A DNA stretch of 64,000 nucleotides from Microbacterium sp. cx-55 (GCF_021117345.1 NZ_CP088261.1:682001-746000), one strand, 5' to 3'. Positions 1-8,472 are shown, counted from the stretch's first letter. Notes: generated by a model not told the origin, from the sequence alone. Program-made: numbers and translations.

Positions 1-254
1 TGGGTCGTGTGTCCGCCCGAACCCGGTCCGGGAGGTGCCGCGAGCCACGCCACCTCCGGCGCGCGATCGACGTTCCGCTCCCGTTCGACCGGGGGCCGGA
101 GGCTCGCGGAATCCGCGAGATCCTGCGACAGCAGCGGAAACTCGAGCTCGTGCGCGCGCAGTCTGGCGGTCAGCCGCAGCGCGGCGTACTGCGCCAGATA
201 TCGCGGCGAACGCCCGCGAACGCGCGCGAGCAGACGTCGTCCCCCAGATCCCAT
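1..254 (-). CDS. Glycosyltransferase, N-terminal fragment (runs off left edge)
   Basis: An open frame starts at an ATG at 254 and is still open at base 1, so only about 84 N-terminal residues are visible. It opens with an Arg-rich helical stretch (MGSGGRRLLARVRGRSPRY). The last visible residues are VAWLAAPPGPGSGGHTT. The P-x-SGGH-T word is typical of GT4 transferases of actinobacterial and Gram-positive surface-polysaccharide clusters, where it forms the first donor/acceptor loop. A GTG at 266 in the same frame is an alternative start. It is divergent from the glycosyltransferase at 536. The call rests on one motif plus the polysaccharide context. Which sugar it transfers cannot be told. Confidence 0.6.
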   Translation of the reverse strand, partial: MGSGGRRLLARVRGRSPRYLAQYAALRLTARLRAHELEFPLLSQDLADSASLRPPVERERNVDRAPEVAWLAAPPGPGSGGHTT

Positions 255-365
255 GCATCCCCCCACGAGTGCGTGCGCAGGCGCACGGTCGTGCGTCCCC
301 ATCCTGCTCGAGGAGAGTATCGCATGCCGCGGGGGAGGTATAGAGTGAGCGGACGATCCGAATGG

Positions 366-392
366 CTGGGGGCCGACGGTGACAACTGGGGG
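366..392 (+). promoter_or_regulatory. Pair of CTGGGGG words between divergent glycosyltransferase genes
   Basis: The 281-bp gap between the two divergent glycosyltransferase starts holds CTGGGGG at 366-372 and ACTGGGGG at 385-392, about two helical turns apart. Similar TGGGGA words recur on the divergent promoter region at 13037-13104 and 13595-13627 in the same polysaccharide locus. A shared operator is inference only, because G-rich words are common in this genome. Confidence 0.25.
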
Positions 393-535
393 ATTTTCAG
401 GCGCGCCTTCGCGCCTCCGGATGAGGCGGGGAACCGCATCCGGTTCATCATCGTGCCCGGCGTTCGTGCGCCCGAGGCGTGCGACTGCGGCACCGTGGTG
501 CGTCGTCGGCCGTTCCGGCACGATCGGGGCGCGCC

Positions 536-1603
536 ATGACTGAGCGCTCGCCCCGCGTGCTCTACGTGCGGACGGAAGGGCGCGGCGCCGAGCCACGGGC
601 CACGCGTCGCGCGCGGGAGCTCGCCGGGTCCGTTCCGCGCCGCGTGCTTGTCGAAGAGGCGTTCGGCTTCGATCTGCTCGGCGAGTCCGACATCCGCGCA
701 CTCACCGGCTGGCGAGGGCGGATGCTGCGCGCCGTGCCGATGCCGCTGGCCCTCGCCGCCGAGGCGCTGCGGCGGAGCCCGGACTACGACGTCGTGCTCA
801 CCTGGGCCGAGCGCTTCACGGTCGCCGTCGCCGGCGCGCTGCTGCTGCGCCCGCGCCGCCGCCGGCCGCGTCACGTCGCGATCCTCGACTGGGTGTCCAA
901 GCCCGTCGTCCGCATCCCGCTTTGGCTGGTCCGCCGGGGCGTCGACCGCGTGCTCACCTGGAGCAGCGTCCAGGGCGCCGTCTGCGTCGACCGCATCGGA
1001 TTCCGGCCCGACCAGGTGCAGCGCATCGAGCACCCCGTCGACGAGAACTTCTTCGCACCGCTCGACGCGACCCGGGTGCAGGTCATGTCGGCCGGTGAGA
1101 CCCAACGCGATTTTCCGACGCTGATCCGGGCGGTCGACGGCTCCGACATCGTCACGACGATCGCGGCGGGGCGGATCGGCGCATTCGGCGGATTCCGCAC
1201 GCGCCTGCGATCGGCCGAAGACCTGCTGACGGCGCCCCCCGGGGTGACGGTCGGCCCGCTGTCGCCGGTCGAGCTCCGGGCCGCGTACGCGGCGGCGTAC
1301 GCGGTCGTCGTGCCGCTCGTCGAGGCCGAGAACAACGCGGGGATCAGCGTGGTCCTCGAGGCGATGGCGATGGGACGACCGGTGATCGTCACCCGCACGG
1401 TGGGCCAGGTCGATGTCGTCGAAGACGGTCGCACCGGCTTCTACGTGCCGCCCGGCGATGCCGGCGCGCTTCGCGCGAAGATCGACTACCTGCGCGAGAA
1501 CCCCGACGTCGGAGACGAGATCGGGCGCCGCGGGCGCGCCGAGGTTCTGGCCCGGCACCGCACCGAGGACTTCGTGGCCGCCGTGCGGGGCGGTGCATCG
1601 TGA
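536..1603 (+). CDS. Glycosyltransferase family 4 (GT-B fold)
   Basis: A 355-residue protein starting at ATG 536 (MTERSPRVLYVRT); an in-frame start at 479 adds only a low-quality leader. The N-terminal half is a Rossmann-like acceptor domain. The C-terminal half carries the family hallmark: acidic donor-binding residues in EAENNAGISVVLEAMAMG at about 262-285, followed by GRPVIVT and the loop VVEDGRTGFYVPPGDA. This fits a retaining nucleotide-sugar transferase acting at the cytoplasmic face of the membrane. The stop overlaps the next start (Wzz-like, 1600), so the genes are probably cotranscribed and translationally coupled. Sugar specificity is not predictable. Confidence 0.85.
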   Translation: MTERSPRVLYVRTEGRGAEPRATRRARELAGSVPRRVLVEEAFGFDLLGESDIRALTGWRGRMLRAVPMPLALAAEALRRSPDYDVVLTWAERFTVAVAGALLLRPRRRRPRHVAILDWVSKPVVRIPLWLVRRGVDRVLTWSSVQGAVCVDRIGFRPDQVQRIEHPVDENFFAPLDATRVQVMSAGETQRDFPTLIRAVDGSDIVTTIAAGRIGAFGGFRTRLRSAEDLLTAPPGVTVGPLSPVELRAAYAAAYAVVVPLVEAENNAGISVVLEAMAMGRPVIVTRTVGQVDVVEDGRTGFYVPPGDAGALRAKIDYLRENPDVGDEIGRRGRAEVLARHRTEDFVAAVRGGAS

Positions 1604-2289
1604 CGGTCCAGGAGTTGCTCGTGGTCGTGCTCCGGCGGTGGTACATCCTCGTCGGCGTCCTCGTCGTCACAGCCTGTGTGGGGATGCTGTTCGCCCGCGA
1701 TGACGGACTCTTCGTCACCCGCACGGCCGTCACGTTCGAGGCATCCGATCCCGGTCCGTGGGAGACCGACGGGTCTCGCGAGACCGGCGTGATCTCGCTC
1801 GCCATCGCCGTCTCCCAGCAGGTGGGCGTCGGATCGGATGCCGCCGCGTACGCCGCATCCGATGCCCCGTACTACGGCGCGGGGATCCGCCAGGGCGTGC
1901 GGGTGAGTGTTCCGGACTCGGGCGGCCAATGGCAGGCGAGCTACACCCGCGCGGCGATCATCATCGACGCGGTATCGCCCGACCGGGCGTGGGTGGAACG
2001 GCAGCAGGCCGAGAAGATCCAGGCCGTCGACGCGGCCGCCGCCGCGCTGCAGGTCGGAATTCCGGCATCCGCTCGAATCGACGTCGATGTCGAACCGCTC
2101 AGCACGGCCATCCAACAGGTGGGACCGTCGCGGCTGGGCCAGATCCTGGGGTTCACCGCGCTGGCCGCCGTCGGACTGCTGATCGGGTCCGCGGCGGCGG
2201 TATGGGGGGATCGGCGCGCGGTCGCGCGCCGGATACGGGTGACGCGCCCGGAGAGACGACGCGTCGGGGGAAAGGAAGTCGTTCGATGA
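1600..2289 (+). CDS. Wzz-like polysaccharide chain-length/co-polymerase protein
   Basis: A 229-residue protein with a GTG start overlapping the previous stop. It opens with MTVQELLVVVLRRWYILVG, a basic cytoplasmic tip followed by a membrane helix at about 14-32. A long extracellular segment (about 35-175) includes the helical stretch RAWVERQQAEKIQAVDAAAAALQ. A second helix lies near 180-200, and a basic tail closes the protein. This two-helix hairpin topology is that of Wzz/CapA-type polysaccharide co-polymerases, which set chain length with a Wzy polymerase. No C-terminal tyrosine kinase (BY-kinase) domain is present. It overlaps the next, paralogous gene by ATGA. Confidence 0.7.
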   Translation: MTVQELLVVVLRRWYILVGVLVVTACVGMLFARDDGLFVTRTAVTFEASDPGPWETDGSRETGVISLAIAVSQQVGVGSDAAAYAASDAPYYGAGIRQGVRVSVPDSGGQWQASYTRAAIIIDAVSPDRAWVERQQAEKIQAVDAAAAALQVGIPASARIDVDVEPLSTAIQQVGPSRLGQILGFTALAAVGLLIGSAAAVWGDRRAVARRIRVTRPERRRVGGKEVVR

Positions 2290-3476
2290 AACTCGCCGAT
2301 GTGATCGGGGCGCTGCGCCGACGGTGGTACGTGCTGCTGGCTGGAGTGCTCGTTGCCGCGGGGGTGTCGTCGTTCCTCTGGTCGACGGTGCCGCCGGAGT
2401 ACGAGCGGACGGGCACTCAGCTGCTGCTTCCGGGGCTCGCGACGATCCCCGAGCACGCCAATCCATACCTGTTCGTGGGTGGGCTCTACCAGATCGCCGA
2501 TGTCGTGGTGCGGGCGATCGGACCCGACGACATCGCGGAGGCCACCCGGGACTATCCCGGCGCCGATGTCGTCGTGGGGCGGGATCAGGCTGCGGGAGCG
2601 GTGCTCGTGGTCACGGTGACGGCGTCGAGCGATGCCGACGCCGGTGCCGTGCTCGACACAATGCTCGGAATCACCGGGCGAACGCTCGATGAGCTGCAGA
2701 ACGAGCAGCGCATCCCCGCGGACGAGCGGGTCGTCATCACCCCGCTGACGGCGGCCGACGAGAGCACGGTCATCCAGAAGACACGTCTCACGGTGACCGC
2801 CCTCGCGGGCGCGGCCGTGCTGCTTCTCGCGCTCGGCATCGCGGTGGTCCTGGACGGCATCGTGCGGGCACGTCGCCGAGCGCGCGCGGGGGCGATCCCG
2901 CGCGAGCAGGATGCCGCGGGCGGCGGTCGGGCGGGCGATGACGCGACGCGCGACGATACGACGGGCGGCGATACGACGGGTGAAGCTGCGGTGGGCGCAG
3001 CATCCGTCGGCGTCGTCCGCCGGCCCCTGGCGACGATCGATCCGGTCGAGCCCGTGAGCTCCCGCTCGGAGCAGCTGCGCGACGACGCGGAGCCGCCGGC
3101 CGGCGCGGATCACGCGGAGGCCGAGGGTGAATCGGCCGGCGAGCCGTCGCCGACGGGTGCGGTGGCGGACGCCGACGCGGGTGACGAGAGTGCCGCCGCG
3201 GACGGCGGTGGTGGTGAGCGGGATGCGGATGCGGACGCGGATTCGGATGCGGAACCGGGCGTCGAGCCCGAGGCCGGGCCGGACACGGATGCGGAGCCGG
3301 GCGCGGACACGGACACGGACGCGAAGCCGGAGCCGGGCGCGGACGCGGACCCGCCCGTGGCGGCGGCATCCGCGGGTGGGCCGCGCGGGGCGGACGCGCG
3401 CCCCGCGCGGAACGGTCGCACCGGCGGTTCCGCGGCACGGGCGCGGTCGCTGGTCGGAAAGCGGCCGACCCGCTGA
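2286..3476 (+). CDS. Wzz-like chain-length protein with long low-complexity acidic tail
   Basis: A 396-residue protein, paralogous in layout to its upstream neighbour: MKLADVIGALRRRWYVLLAG, a helix at about 14-32, an extracellular domain, and a second helix near 171-191 (VTALAGAAVLLLALGIAVV). A tail of roughly 200 residues follows, dominated by Asp, Ala, Glu, Gly and Pro. Residues about 313-357 repeat Asp-Ala and Glu-Pro units encoded by tandem GCGGATGCGGAC-like DNA. In kinase-fused relatives this is where the BY-kinase domain would sit; here it is replaced by disordered acidic sequence. Both ends overlap neighbours (ATGA in, TGATGG out), which indicates one operon with the polymerase-like gene. 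Confidence 0.65.
   Translation: MKLADVIGALRRRWYVLLAGVLVAAGVSSFLWSTVPPEYERTGTQLLLPGLATIPEHANPYLFVGGLYQIADVVVRAIGPDDIAEATRDYPGADVVVGRDQAAGAVLVVTVTASSDADAGAVLDTMLGITGRTLDELQNEQRIPADERVVITPLTAADESTVIQKTRLTVTALAGAAVLLLALGIAVVLDGIVRARRRARAGAIPREQDAAGGGRAGDDATRDDTTGGDTTGEAAVGAASVGVVRRPLATIDPVEPVSSRSEQLRDDAEPPAGADHAEAEGESAGEPSPTGAVADADAGDESAAADGGGGERDADADADSDAEPGVEPEAGPDTDAEPGADTDTDAKPEPGADADPPVAAASAGGPRGADARPARNGRTGGSAARARSLVGKRPTR
3225..3355 (+). repeat. Imperfect GATGCGGACGCG tandem repeat inside coding sequence
   Basis: Short tandem units of the form GCGGATGCGGACGCGG and GCGGAGCCGGGCGCGG are repeated with variations. They encode the Asp-Ala/Glu-Pro tail of the second Wzz-like protein. The array keeps the reading frame and is a likely site of slippage between strains. 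Confidence 0.7.
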
Positions 3477-4885
3477 TGGACGCGGTGGCGGGCGCGCGAT
3501 ACACGCCGATCGCGGCGTCGCGGCACAGTGTGTCGCGGCGACCCGGGATGGATGCGGTGTCGATGCTGACGGTGTACATCGTGCTGCTCTACGGCTTCCC
3601 GTCGAACCTGGCGTTGTCGTTCCTCGGCTCCTACGGGCGGCCGCAGTTTCTCTGGGGGCTCGTGCTGCTGCTGTGGTGGGTGTTGTCGCGCTTCCAGCCG
3701 CCGACGCTGTCGCGGTCGGTGTCGCAACCCGTTCGGCTCGCGCTCTGCGTGCTGCTGGTCGTCTTCCTGCTGAGCTTCGCGCAGGCGATGTTCCGCGGTC
3801 AGCCGGCCGATCAGATCAGCCCTGCCGTGTCGTCTCTCGCGCGCCTGCTGTCGTGGACCGGAGTCGCGCTCGTCGCGATGGACGGCATCCGCACGATGGA
3901 CGAACTGATGACGCTGGTGCGCCGCGTCGCGCTCGCCGGCGGGCTGGTGGCCGCGCTCGGGCTGCTGCAGTTCGCGACAGACCAGCCGATCATCGACTTC
4001 CTGAGCGGCCTTCCCGGCTTCAGCGGCGACGCCGGAGGCATCGACAGCCGCGGCGGATTCATCCGTGCGTCGGGCACCGCCACGCATCCGCTCGAGTACG
4101 CCATCGCGATCTCGGTGGCTCTCCCGCTCGCCGTGGCCAGTGCGATCATCGGCGATCACGGCCACAAGCGGCTGCGCTGGTGGCTGCCGGTCATGACGGT
4201 CGCGATGGCCTCGTTCCTCGCGGTGTCGCGCTCGGCCGTGATCGGTTTCATCGTCGCGACGGTCGCGGTGATCCCCGGGCTCCCGCGGCGCTTCCGAGGT
4301 GTCGTCATGGTCGTGGTGGTCACGGCGTTCGTGGGGGCGATGCTGACCGTGCCGGGCCTCTACGGCACCATCGTCGGCATGTTCCTCGGCATCGGCACCG
4401 ACACCAGTACGCAGTCGCGCACCGTGGCCCTCGACCTCGCGCCGCAGTTCCTGGCGTCGTCGCCGCTGCTCGGCGCGGGCACAGGAACGTTCCTGCCGAG
4501 GTACCGCATCTTCGACAACGAGTGGATCCACACGGCCGTCGAGGTCGGCATCCTGGGCGTCGCCGCGCTCGCGGCGCTGTTCGCGGTCGCCATCTGGAGC
4601 GCCTGGCGGGCGAGCCGCGAGTCGTCGCTCGAGGATCTGCAGGTCGTGGGCCGGTGCCTGGCCGCCTGCGTCGTGACGATCGCGGTGCTGTTCTCACTGT
4701 TCGACGCATTCGCGTTCCCCATGGCCCCCGGAACCGCATTCCTCATCTTCGGGTTGTGCGCGGCGGCGCGGACGGTCGGGCGTTCCGACCGCTGGCTCTC
4801 GCACACGTGGGTCGCGGAGCTGGACGGGATGCGGGAGTTCCCGCCTCCGCTGGTTCCCGTCGCCGCGTCTCGCGCCGGCGGGTGA
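3476..4885 (+). CDS. O-antigen ligase / Wzy polymerase-like membrane protein
   Basis: A 469-residue polytopic protein with roughly ten to twelve hydrophobic segments from residue about 28 to 450. The Wzy_C-type features are visible: a central VSRSAVIGFIVAT helix (about 242), the periplasmic loop SPLLGAGTGTFLPRY (about 328) and NEWIHTAVEVGILGV (about 350). It probably polymerises or ligates lipid-linked repeat units outside the membrane, together with the two Wzz-like proteins encoded directly upstream. ATG 3476 overlaps the upstream stop. A later Met at MDAVSML is a possible alternative start. Confidence 0.75.
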   Translation: MDAVAGARYTPIAASRHSVSRRPGMDAVSMLTVYIVLLYGFPSNLALSFLGSYGRPQFLWGLVLLLWWVLSRFQPPTLSRSVSQPVRLALCVLLVVFLLSFAQAMFRGQPADQISPAVSSLARLLSWTGVALVAMDGIRTMDELMTLVRRVALAGGLVAALGLLQFATDQPIIDFLSGLPGFSGDAGGIDSRGGFIRASGTATHPLEYAIAISVALPLAVASAIIGDHGHKRLRWWLPVMTVAMASFLAVSRSAVIGFIVATVAVIPGLPRRFRGVVMVVVVTAFVGAMLTVPGLYGTIVGMFLGIGTDTSTQSRTVALDLAPQFLASSPLLGAGTGTFLPRYRIFDNEWIHTAVEVGILGVAALAALFAVAIWSAWRASRESSLEDLQVVGRCLAACVVTIAVLFSLFDAFAFPMAPGTAFLIFGLCAAARTVGRSDRWLSHTWVAELDGMREFPPPLVPVAASRAGG

Positions 4886-4927
4886 CACACCGCGCCACGC
4901 GCGTCTTCGCGCCCGTTGTGTCATCCG

Positions 4928-5000
4928 CGGGTTCGGGGCACGATATTTCGTTCGGGGCGCGATATTCGTGCCCCGAACGTAGGATTGCGCCCCAAACCCG
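4928..5000. repeat. Composite palindrome A (GTTCGGGGC words)
   Basis: A 73-bp element between two convergent genes. The word GTTCGGGGC plus CACGATATTT or GCGATATT occurs twice forward (4931, 4950). It then occurs twice inverted (ending 4978, and the variant GTTTGGGGCGCAATCC ending 4997). The best inverted arms are GTTCGGGGCACGA at 4931-4943 and its complement at 4966-4978. Termini CGGGTT (4928) and AACCCG (4995) also pair. It may serve as a bidirectional terminator, but the twofold forward/inverted layout exceeds a simple hairpin. Confidence 0.75.
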
Positions 5001-5048
5001 GAGGACGTGACTCGCTGCCGCACCCCGCGCCGGCGGGTGAGACCCGGG

Positions 5049-6962
5049 TCAGCGGCGGATGAGGCGGGCCTTGACTCGATCCCATCCGTCCTTGCCGAGG
5101 ACCCCCAGAAGCACGCTCTTCGCGGTGGCGCGGACGAGCTCGCGCGCCGCACGTACCGGCGCGCCGACGCAGCGATCCGCGAGGAGGGACGCCCGGGTGG
5201 GGGTCACGGCTGGCAAGGCCGGCGCGAACCGTGCGCGGTACGCGGCCGGATCCACCCGGGTACCGCGGATGCGGTTGCTGACGTTGCCGCCGTGCACCAC
5301 CTGCAACCACGCGGGCGCGCCGGCCTCGGTGACCGCGGGATAGTGGCGGGGGAGGAGCGTGTGCCAGTCGTTCCAGGCGGTGCCCGGAGACTCCCACGAC
5401 TCCACGACGCTGCAGAACGCGTTCCGGCGATCGCGGCGCAGGTACAGATCGTCGCCGTGCGCGATGAGACCCGACGTCAGATAGATCACGGCGTGCCGAT
5501 GACGGCGCGCGAGACGCTGCAGCCGCTCGACGAAGTCGTCGGCGAGGGCGTCGTCGTTGTCGAGATTCGTGGTCAGCAAAACGTCCCCGGATGCGCCCGT
5601 GAGCGCGCGCGCATCGGCCGCGACATCGACCCACGTGACCGCGTCCCTATATAGAGGAGTGAAAAGTCCGCGATCGACGTACGGGCGGAGCCGATCCAGC
5701 AGCCAGGCGGGGCTCTGCGGGTCGAGGTAGACGATCCACGGAACGCCCCCCACCGTCTGCCGGTCGACGGAGGGAATCGTGTAGCGCTCGAACAGGTCGA
5801 TCCGTTCGCGGAGCCATCCGTCGCGCGCGCGCACCAGACTCTCCGGGCCGGGCGTGGGCAGGTTGAAGCGGGTCAGGAGCACGTGATCGACGGACACCTC
5901 GGCGGCCTCGGCCTCGGCCCCGGCATGCCCGGCGGCCCCGGCGGCCCCGGTGGCTCCAGCTTCAGTCCGACCCAGCCCGTCCGCGCCCTCAGCCCGCGGA
6001 AGCTGCTGCCACCGGGCCCGCCGACGGAGCGCCCAACGCGCGCGGGCATGCGACGGGTCGCGGCGGAGTTCTTCGCCCGCCATGATCGCCGCGCGGAAGG
6101 CGCCGGCGCGGGCGGGAGCGTGCTTGTCCATGTACCGCACGCGGTTCACGATCGTGAGCGCGACGAGGTCGTCCGAGACGCCCGACCCGCCGCCGCGGTG
6201 CACGACGACCGCGGACGGGTCGAACTCGATGCGCCAGCCGTCTTCGCGGAGCCGGCGCTGGAAGTCGGTCTCCTCCGAGTAGAGGAAGAACCGCTCGTCC
6301 CAGGACCCGACGGATGCGGCGGCGGACGAGCGGATGAGGAGGGCCGCGCCCGTGGCCCAGTCGATCGAGTGGGCGTCCCGGTACCGGCGCGGATCCCGCA
6401 CGTACTCCGAGAGGGCGGCGGGGCGCGCCGGCCACATCCGTCCGAAGAGGCCGTCGGCGGCGGCGCGGAGGACGCCCGGCTCGCGGCGGAGCGAGGGGTA
6501 GACCGAGCCGTCGCCCTGCTCGATCAGCGGCACGACCGCCCCGACGGCCTCGTGCGAACGCAGGCGTGCGAGCATCGCCGAGACGGCGCCGGCGCGCACG
6601 CGGAGGTCCGGATTCAAGACCAGCACCGCCTCCGCGTCGCCGACCGCGCGCATCGCGATGTTGAGGCCGCCCGCATACCCGTGGTTCCCACCCGTCCGGA
6701 GGGCGACGACGTCGCGGTGCGCCGCGGCCGCGTCCCACGTGCCGTCGTGCGACGCGTTGTCGGCGACGATGACCCGGATACGGGAGTCCGCCGCCTCGAT
6801 GCGAAGATCCGCGATCAGCGCATCGAGGTCGGCGGCGCTGTTGTAGGTGACGATGAGCACCGCCACCTCGACGGTGCCGATGCGGTGGAAAGCGCCGGTC
6901 GTCGCCTGCGCCGACGGGGCGACGATAGTGGAGGCGGGAGCGGCGGGCGACGTGATCGTCAC
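5049..6962 (-). CDS. Fusion of GT2 rhamnosyltransferase-like domain and PF11316-type domain
   Basis: A 637-residue protein with a GTG start at 6962 behind AGAGGA. Residues about 30-330 are a GT2 (GT-A) domain: VAVLIVTYNSAADLDALI, then VLNPDLRV with the metal-binding aspartate, then EETDFQRRL, as in WbbL-like rhamnosyltransferases. A Gly/Ala-rich linker (about 335-355) leads to a second domain from about 357 (VDHVLLTRFNLP, WIVYLDPQSPAW, TTNLDNDDAL). That resembles the putative rhamnosyl transferase family PF11316. Two transferases in one chain could add consecutive residues. It converges with the polymerase-like gene across composite palindrome A. Confidence 0.75.
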   Translation of the reverse strand: MTITSPAAPASTIVAPSAQATTGAFHRIGTVEVAVLIVTYNSAADLDALIADLRIEAADSRIRVIVADNASHDGTWDAAAAHRDVVALRTGGNHGYAGGLNIAMRAVGDAEAVLVLNPDLRVRAGAVSAMLARLRSHEAVGAVVPLIEQGDGSVYPSLRREPGVLRAAADGLFGRMWPARPAALSEYVRDPRRYRDAHSIDWATGAALLIRSSAAASVGSWDERFFLYSEETDFQRRLREDGWRIEFDPSAVVVHRGGGSGVSDDLVALTIVNRVRYMDKHAPARAGAFRAAIMAGEELRRDPSHARARWALRRRARWQQLPRAEGADGLGRTEAGATGAAGAAGHAGAEAEAAEVSVDHVLLTRFNLPTPGPESLVRARDGWLRERIDLFERYTIPSVDRQTVGGVPWIVYLDPQSPAWLLDRLRPYVDRGLFTPLYRDAVTWVDVAADARALTGASGDVLLTTNLDNDDALADDFVERLQRLARRHRHAVIYLTSGLIAHGDDLYLRRDRRNAFCSVVESWESPGTAWNDWHTLLPRHYPAVTEAGAPAWLQVVHGGNVSNRIRGTRVDPAAYRARFAPALPAVTPTRASLLADRCVGAPVRAARELVRATAKSVLLGVLGKDGWDRVKARLIRR

Positions 6963-7064
6963 GGTCGGGTCCTCTGTTCGTGTGGGTGGTGATGATCGTC
7001 GGGCGTGCGAGACGGCGCGCGCCGGAGAGCGACGGGCGCGGCGCCGCTGTGCCAAGGTGGGACC

Positions 7065-7493
7065 GTGAACCGACGGCGCATCGTTCTGATCGTGGCGCTG
7101 GCGGTGTACGGCCTCGCGGCGCTCGTTCTGCTGATCTCGCCGATCGGCCCCGGCGAGATCGTGGCGGCGGTCACCGGGTGGGTGCAGAACGATCTCGGGT
7201 GGAGCACGGTTCGGCAGGGCTGGATCGAGTTCGGCGCCAACATCGCGCTGTTCGTGCCGCTCGGCTTCCTGCTGACCGGGCTGTTCCGCCGCCCCTGGTG
7301 GGGATTCGCGCTTGCCCTGGTGCTCTCGATCGGGGTCGAGCTCGTGCAGATCCTGCTCCCGGCGCGGTTGCCCAGTCCCCGCGACGTGCTCGCCAATGCG
7401 CTCGGCGCCGCGGTCGGGGCGGCGATCGCGTGGGTCGTCCTCATCCGTCCGTCCCGTCGTGCACGACGGCCGGCGACCAGGCGTGGGCGATGA
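7065..7493 (+). CDS. VanZ-like family membrane protein
   Basis: A 142-residue protein starting at GTG 7065, five bases after AAGGTGGGA. It shows four hydrophobic segments and the VanZ-like signatures FGANIALFVPLGFLL and ELVQILLPARLPSPRDVLANALGA. Family members occur in teicoplanin resistance and many surface-polysaccharide loci, but their biochemical role is unsettled. It is the only + gene inside a run of - genes, and its 3' end overlaps the convergent propeller gene by about 53 bp. It is divergent from the GT2 fusion. Confidence 0.8.
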   Translation: MNRRRIVLIVALAVYGLAALVLLISPIGPGEIVAAVTGWVQNDLGWSTVRQGWIEFGANIALFVPLGFLLTGLFRRPWWGFALALVLSIGVELVQILLPARLPSPRDVLANALGAAVGAAIAWVVLIRPSRRARRPATRRGR

Positions 7494-8472
7494 ACACGCG
7501 TGCGCTGCCGGAGCCGTCGGCGGCGAGAGCCCAGATGTCGGAATCACCGGGCACGTCGTCCCGCGGAAGGCCGTACAGGATCGTGTCGTCGTCGAGCCAC
7601 TCGATCTGATCGTCGATGCCGCGCGTCTCGGGCAGCAGCTGAATGTCGCCCGTGCCGATGTCGTAGACGGCCGGCGTCCAGTGCGCGTCGGGGCCGGAGC
7701 CCGCGGTGAGTCGCTTGAACGCGATCCGCGTGCCGTCGGGTGAGAGCGACGGGCATTCCACGTTCTCGGCGAGGGCGGTGAAGGTGCGCGTGGCGATGTC
7801 GCCGCGCACGAGATACGTCGTGCCCGCGGAGGCGATTCCGACCGTCGCGTAGAAAGAGGTGTCGTCGATGAAGGTGACGCCCCAGTAGTTGCGGTCGACC
7901 GGCGCACTCGGTGTGCCGTCGATGAGCAGCGTCCACTGTTCGAGATCGCCGAGATCCTCGCCGTCCCGGCGGTGGATCGACGTGTCGGTGGAGAAACCGA
8001 CGGTGGCGTACGAGTGACCCGTCACGAAGGCGGTCGTGGCGACCAACTCGCCGCTCGGCGAGATCCGCGTGCGAGAGGGGATGCCGGCGAGCGGCCACTG
8101 TGCGAGAGGCGTGCCATCGAGGCGGGTGATCTCGGCCGTGTAGCTCGGGGTGATGCCGCGCACCGTGCGCACGCACGAGATGATGCCGGCATCCGCGTCG
8201 ACACGGTCGCACACCGCGTCGCTCACGGCGCGTTCGCCCTCGGGGGCGGCGGCGCTCACGCTCGCGACGTGCCCGTAGCCGCGGCCGGATGCGGTGCTGC
8301 GGAACACGATGCGACCCTCGTCGATCGCGGCGGGCCCGCCCGTCGCCACCTCGCTCGTCGCATTCGCGCGCTCGTCGTACTGCGCCCAGGCGACCGCGCC
8401 GGCCGCCGCGGTGCCGCCGAGGGCGACGAGGGCGACGCCGGCGATGATCGCCCAGGCGCGACGCGGGTTCAC
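7441..8472 (-). CDS. Membrane-anchored TolB-like beta-propeller protein
   Basis: A 343-residue protein starting at GTG 8472, overlapping the MFS stop by four bases (GTGA). An N-terminal signal anchor (residues about 7-27, AWAIIAGVALVALGGTAAAG) precedes an extracytoplasmic region of WD/TolB-type blades: GRIVFRSTASGRG, ECPSLSPDGTRIAFKRL, DSDIWALAADGSG. Such propellers bind ligands or other proteins rather than catalyse. Its coupling to the MFS transporter suggests a partner role at the cell surface; this is inference. Confidence 0.65.
   Translation of the reverse strand: MNPRRAWAIIAGVALVALGGTAAAGAVAWAQYDERANATSEVATGGPAAIDEGRIVFRSTASGRGYGHVASVSAAAPEGERAVSDAVCDRVDADAGIISCVRTVRGITPSYTAEITRLDGTPLAQWPLAGIPSRTRISPSGELVATTAFVTGHSYATVGFSTDTSIHRRDGEDLGDLEQWTLLIDGTPSAPVDRNYWGVTFIDDTSFYATVGIASAGTTYLVRGDIATRTFTALAENVECPSLSPDGTRIAFKRLTAGSGPDAHWTPAVYDIGTGDIQLLPETRGIDDQIEWLDDDTILYGLPRDDVPGDSDIWALAADGSGSARVFIAHAWSPAVVHDGTDG

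Noticed and set aside
170..1558. Long - strand open frame opposite the GT4 gene
   Set aside because: Arg/Asp/His-rich composition with no domain. It is a mirror of the real gene, caused by high GC. The true - gene here is the partial one ending at 254.
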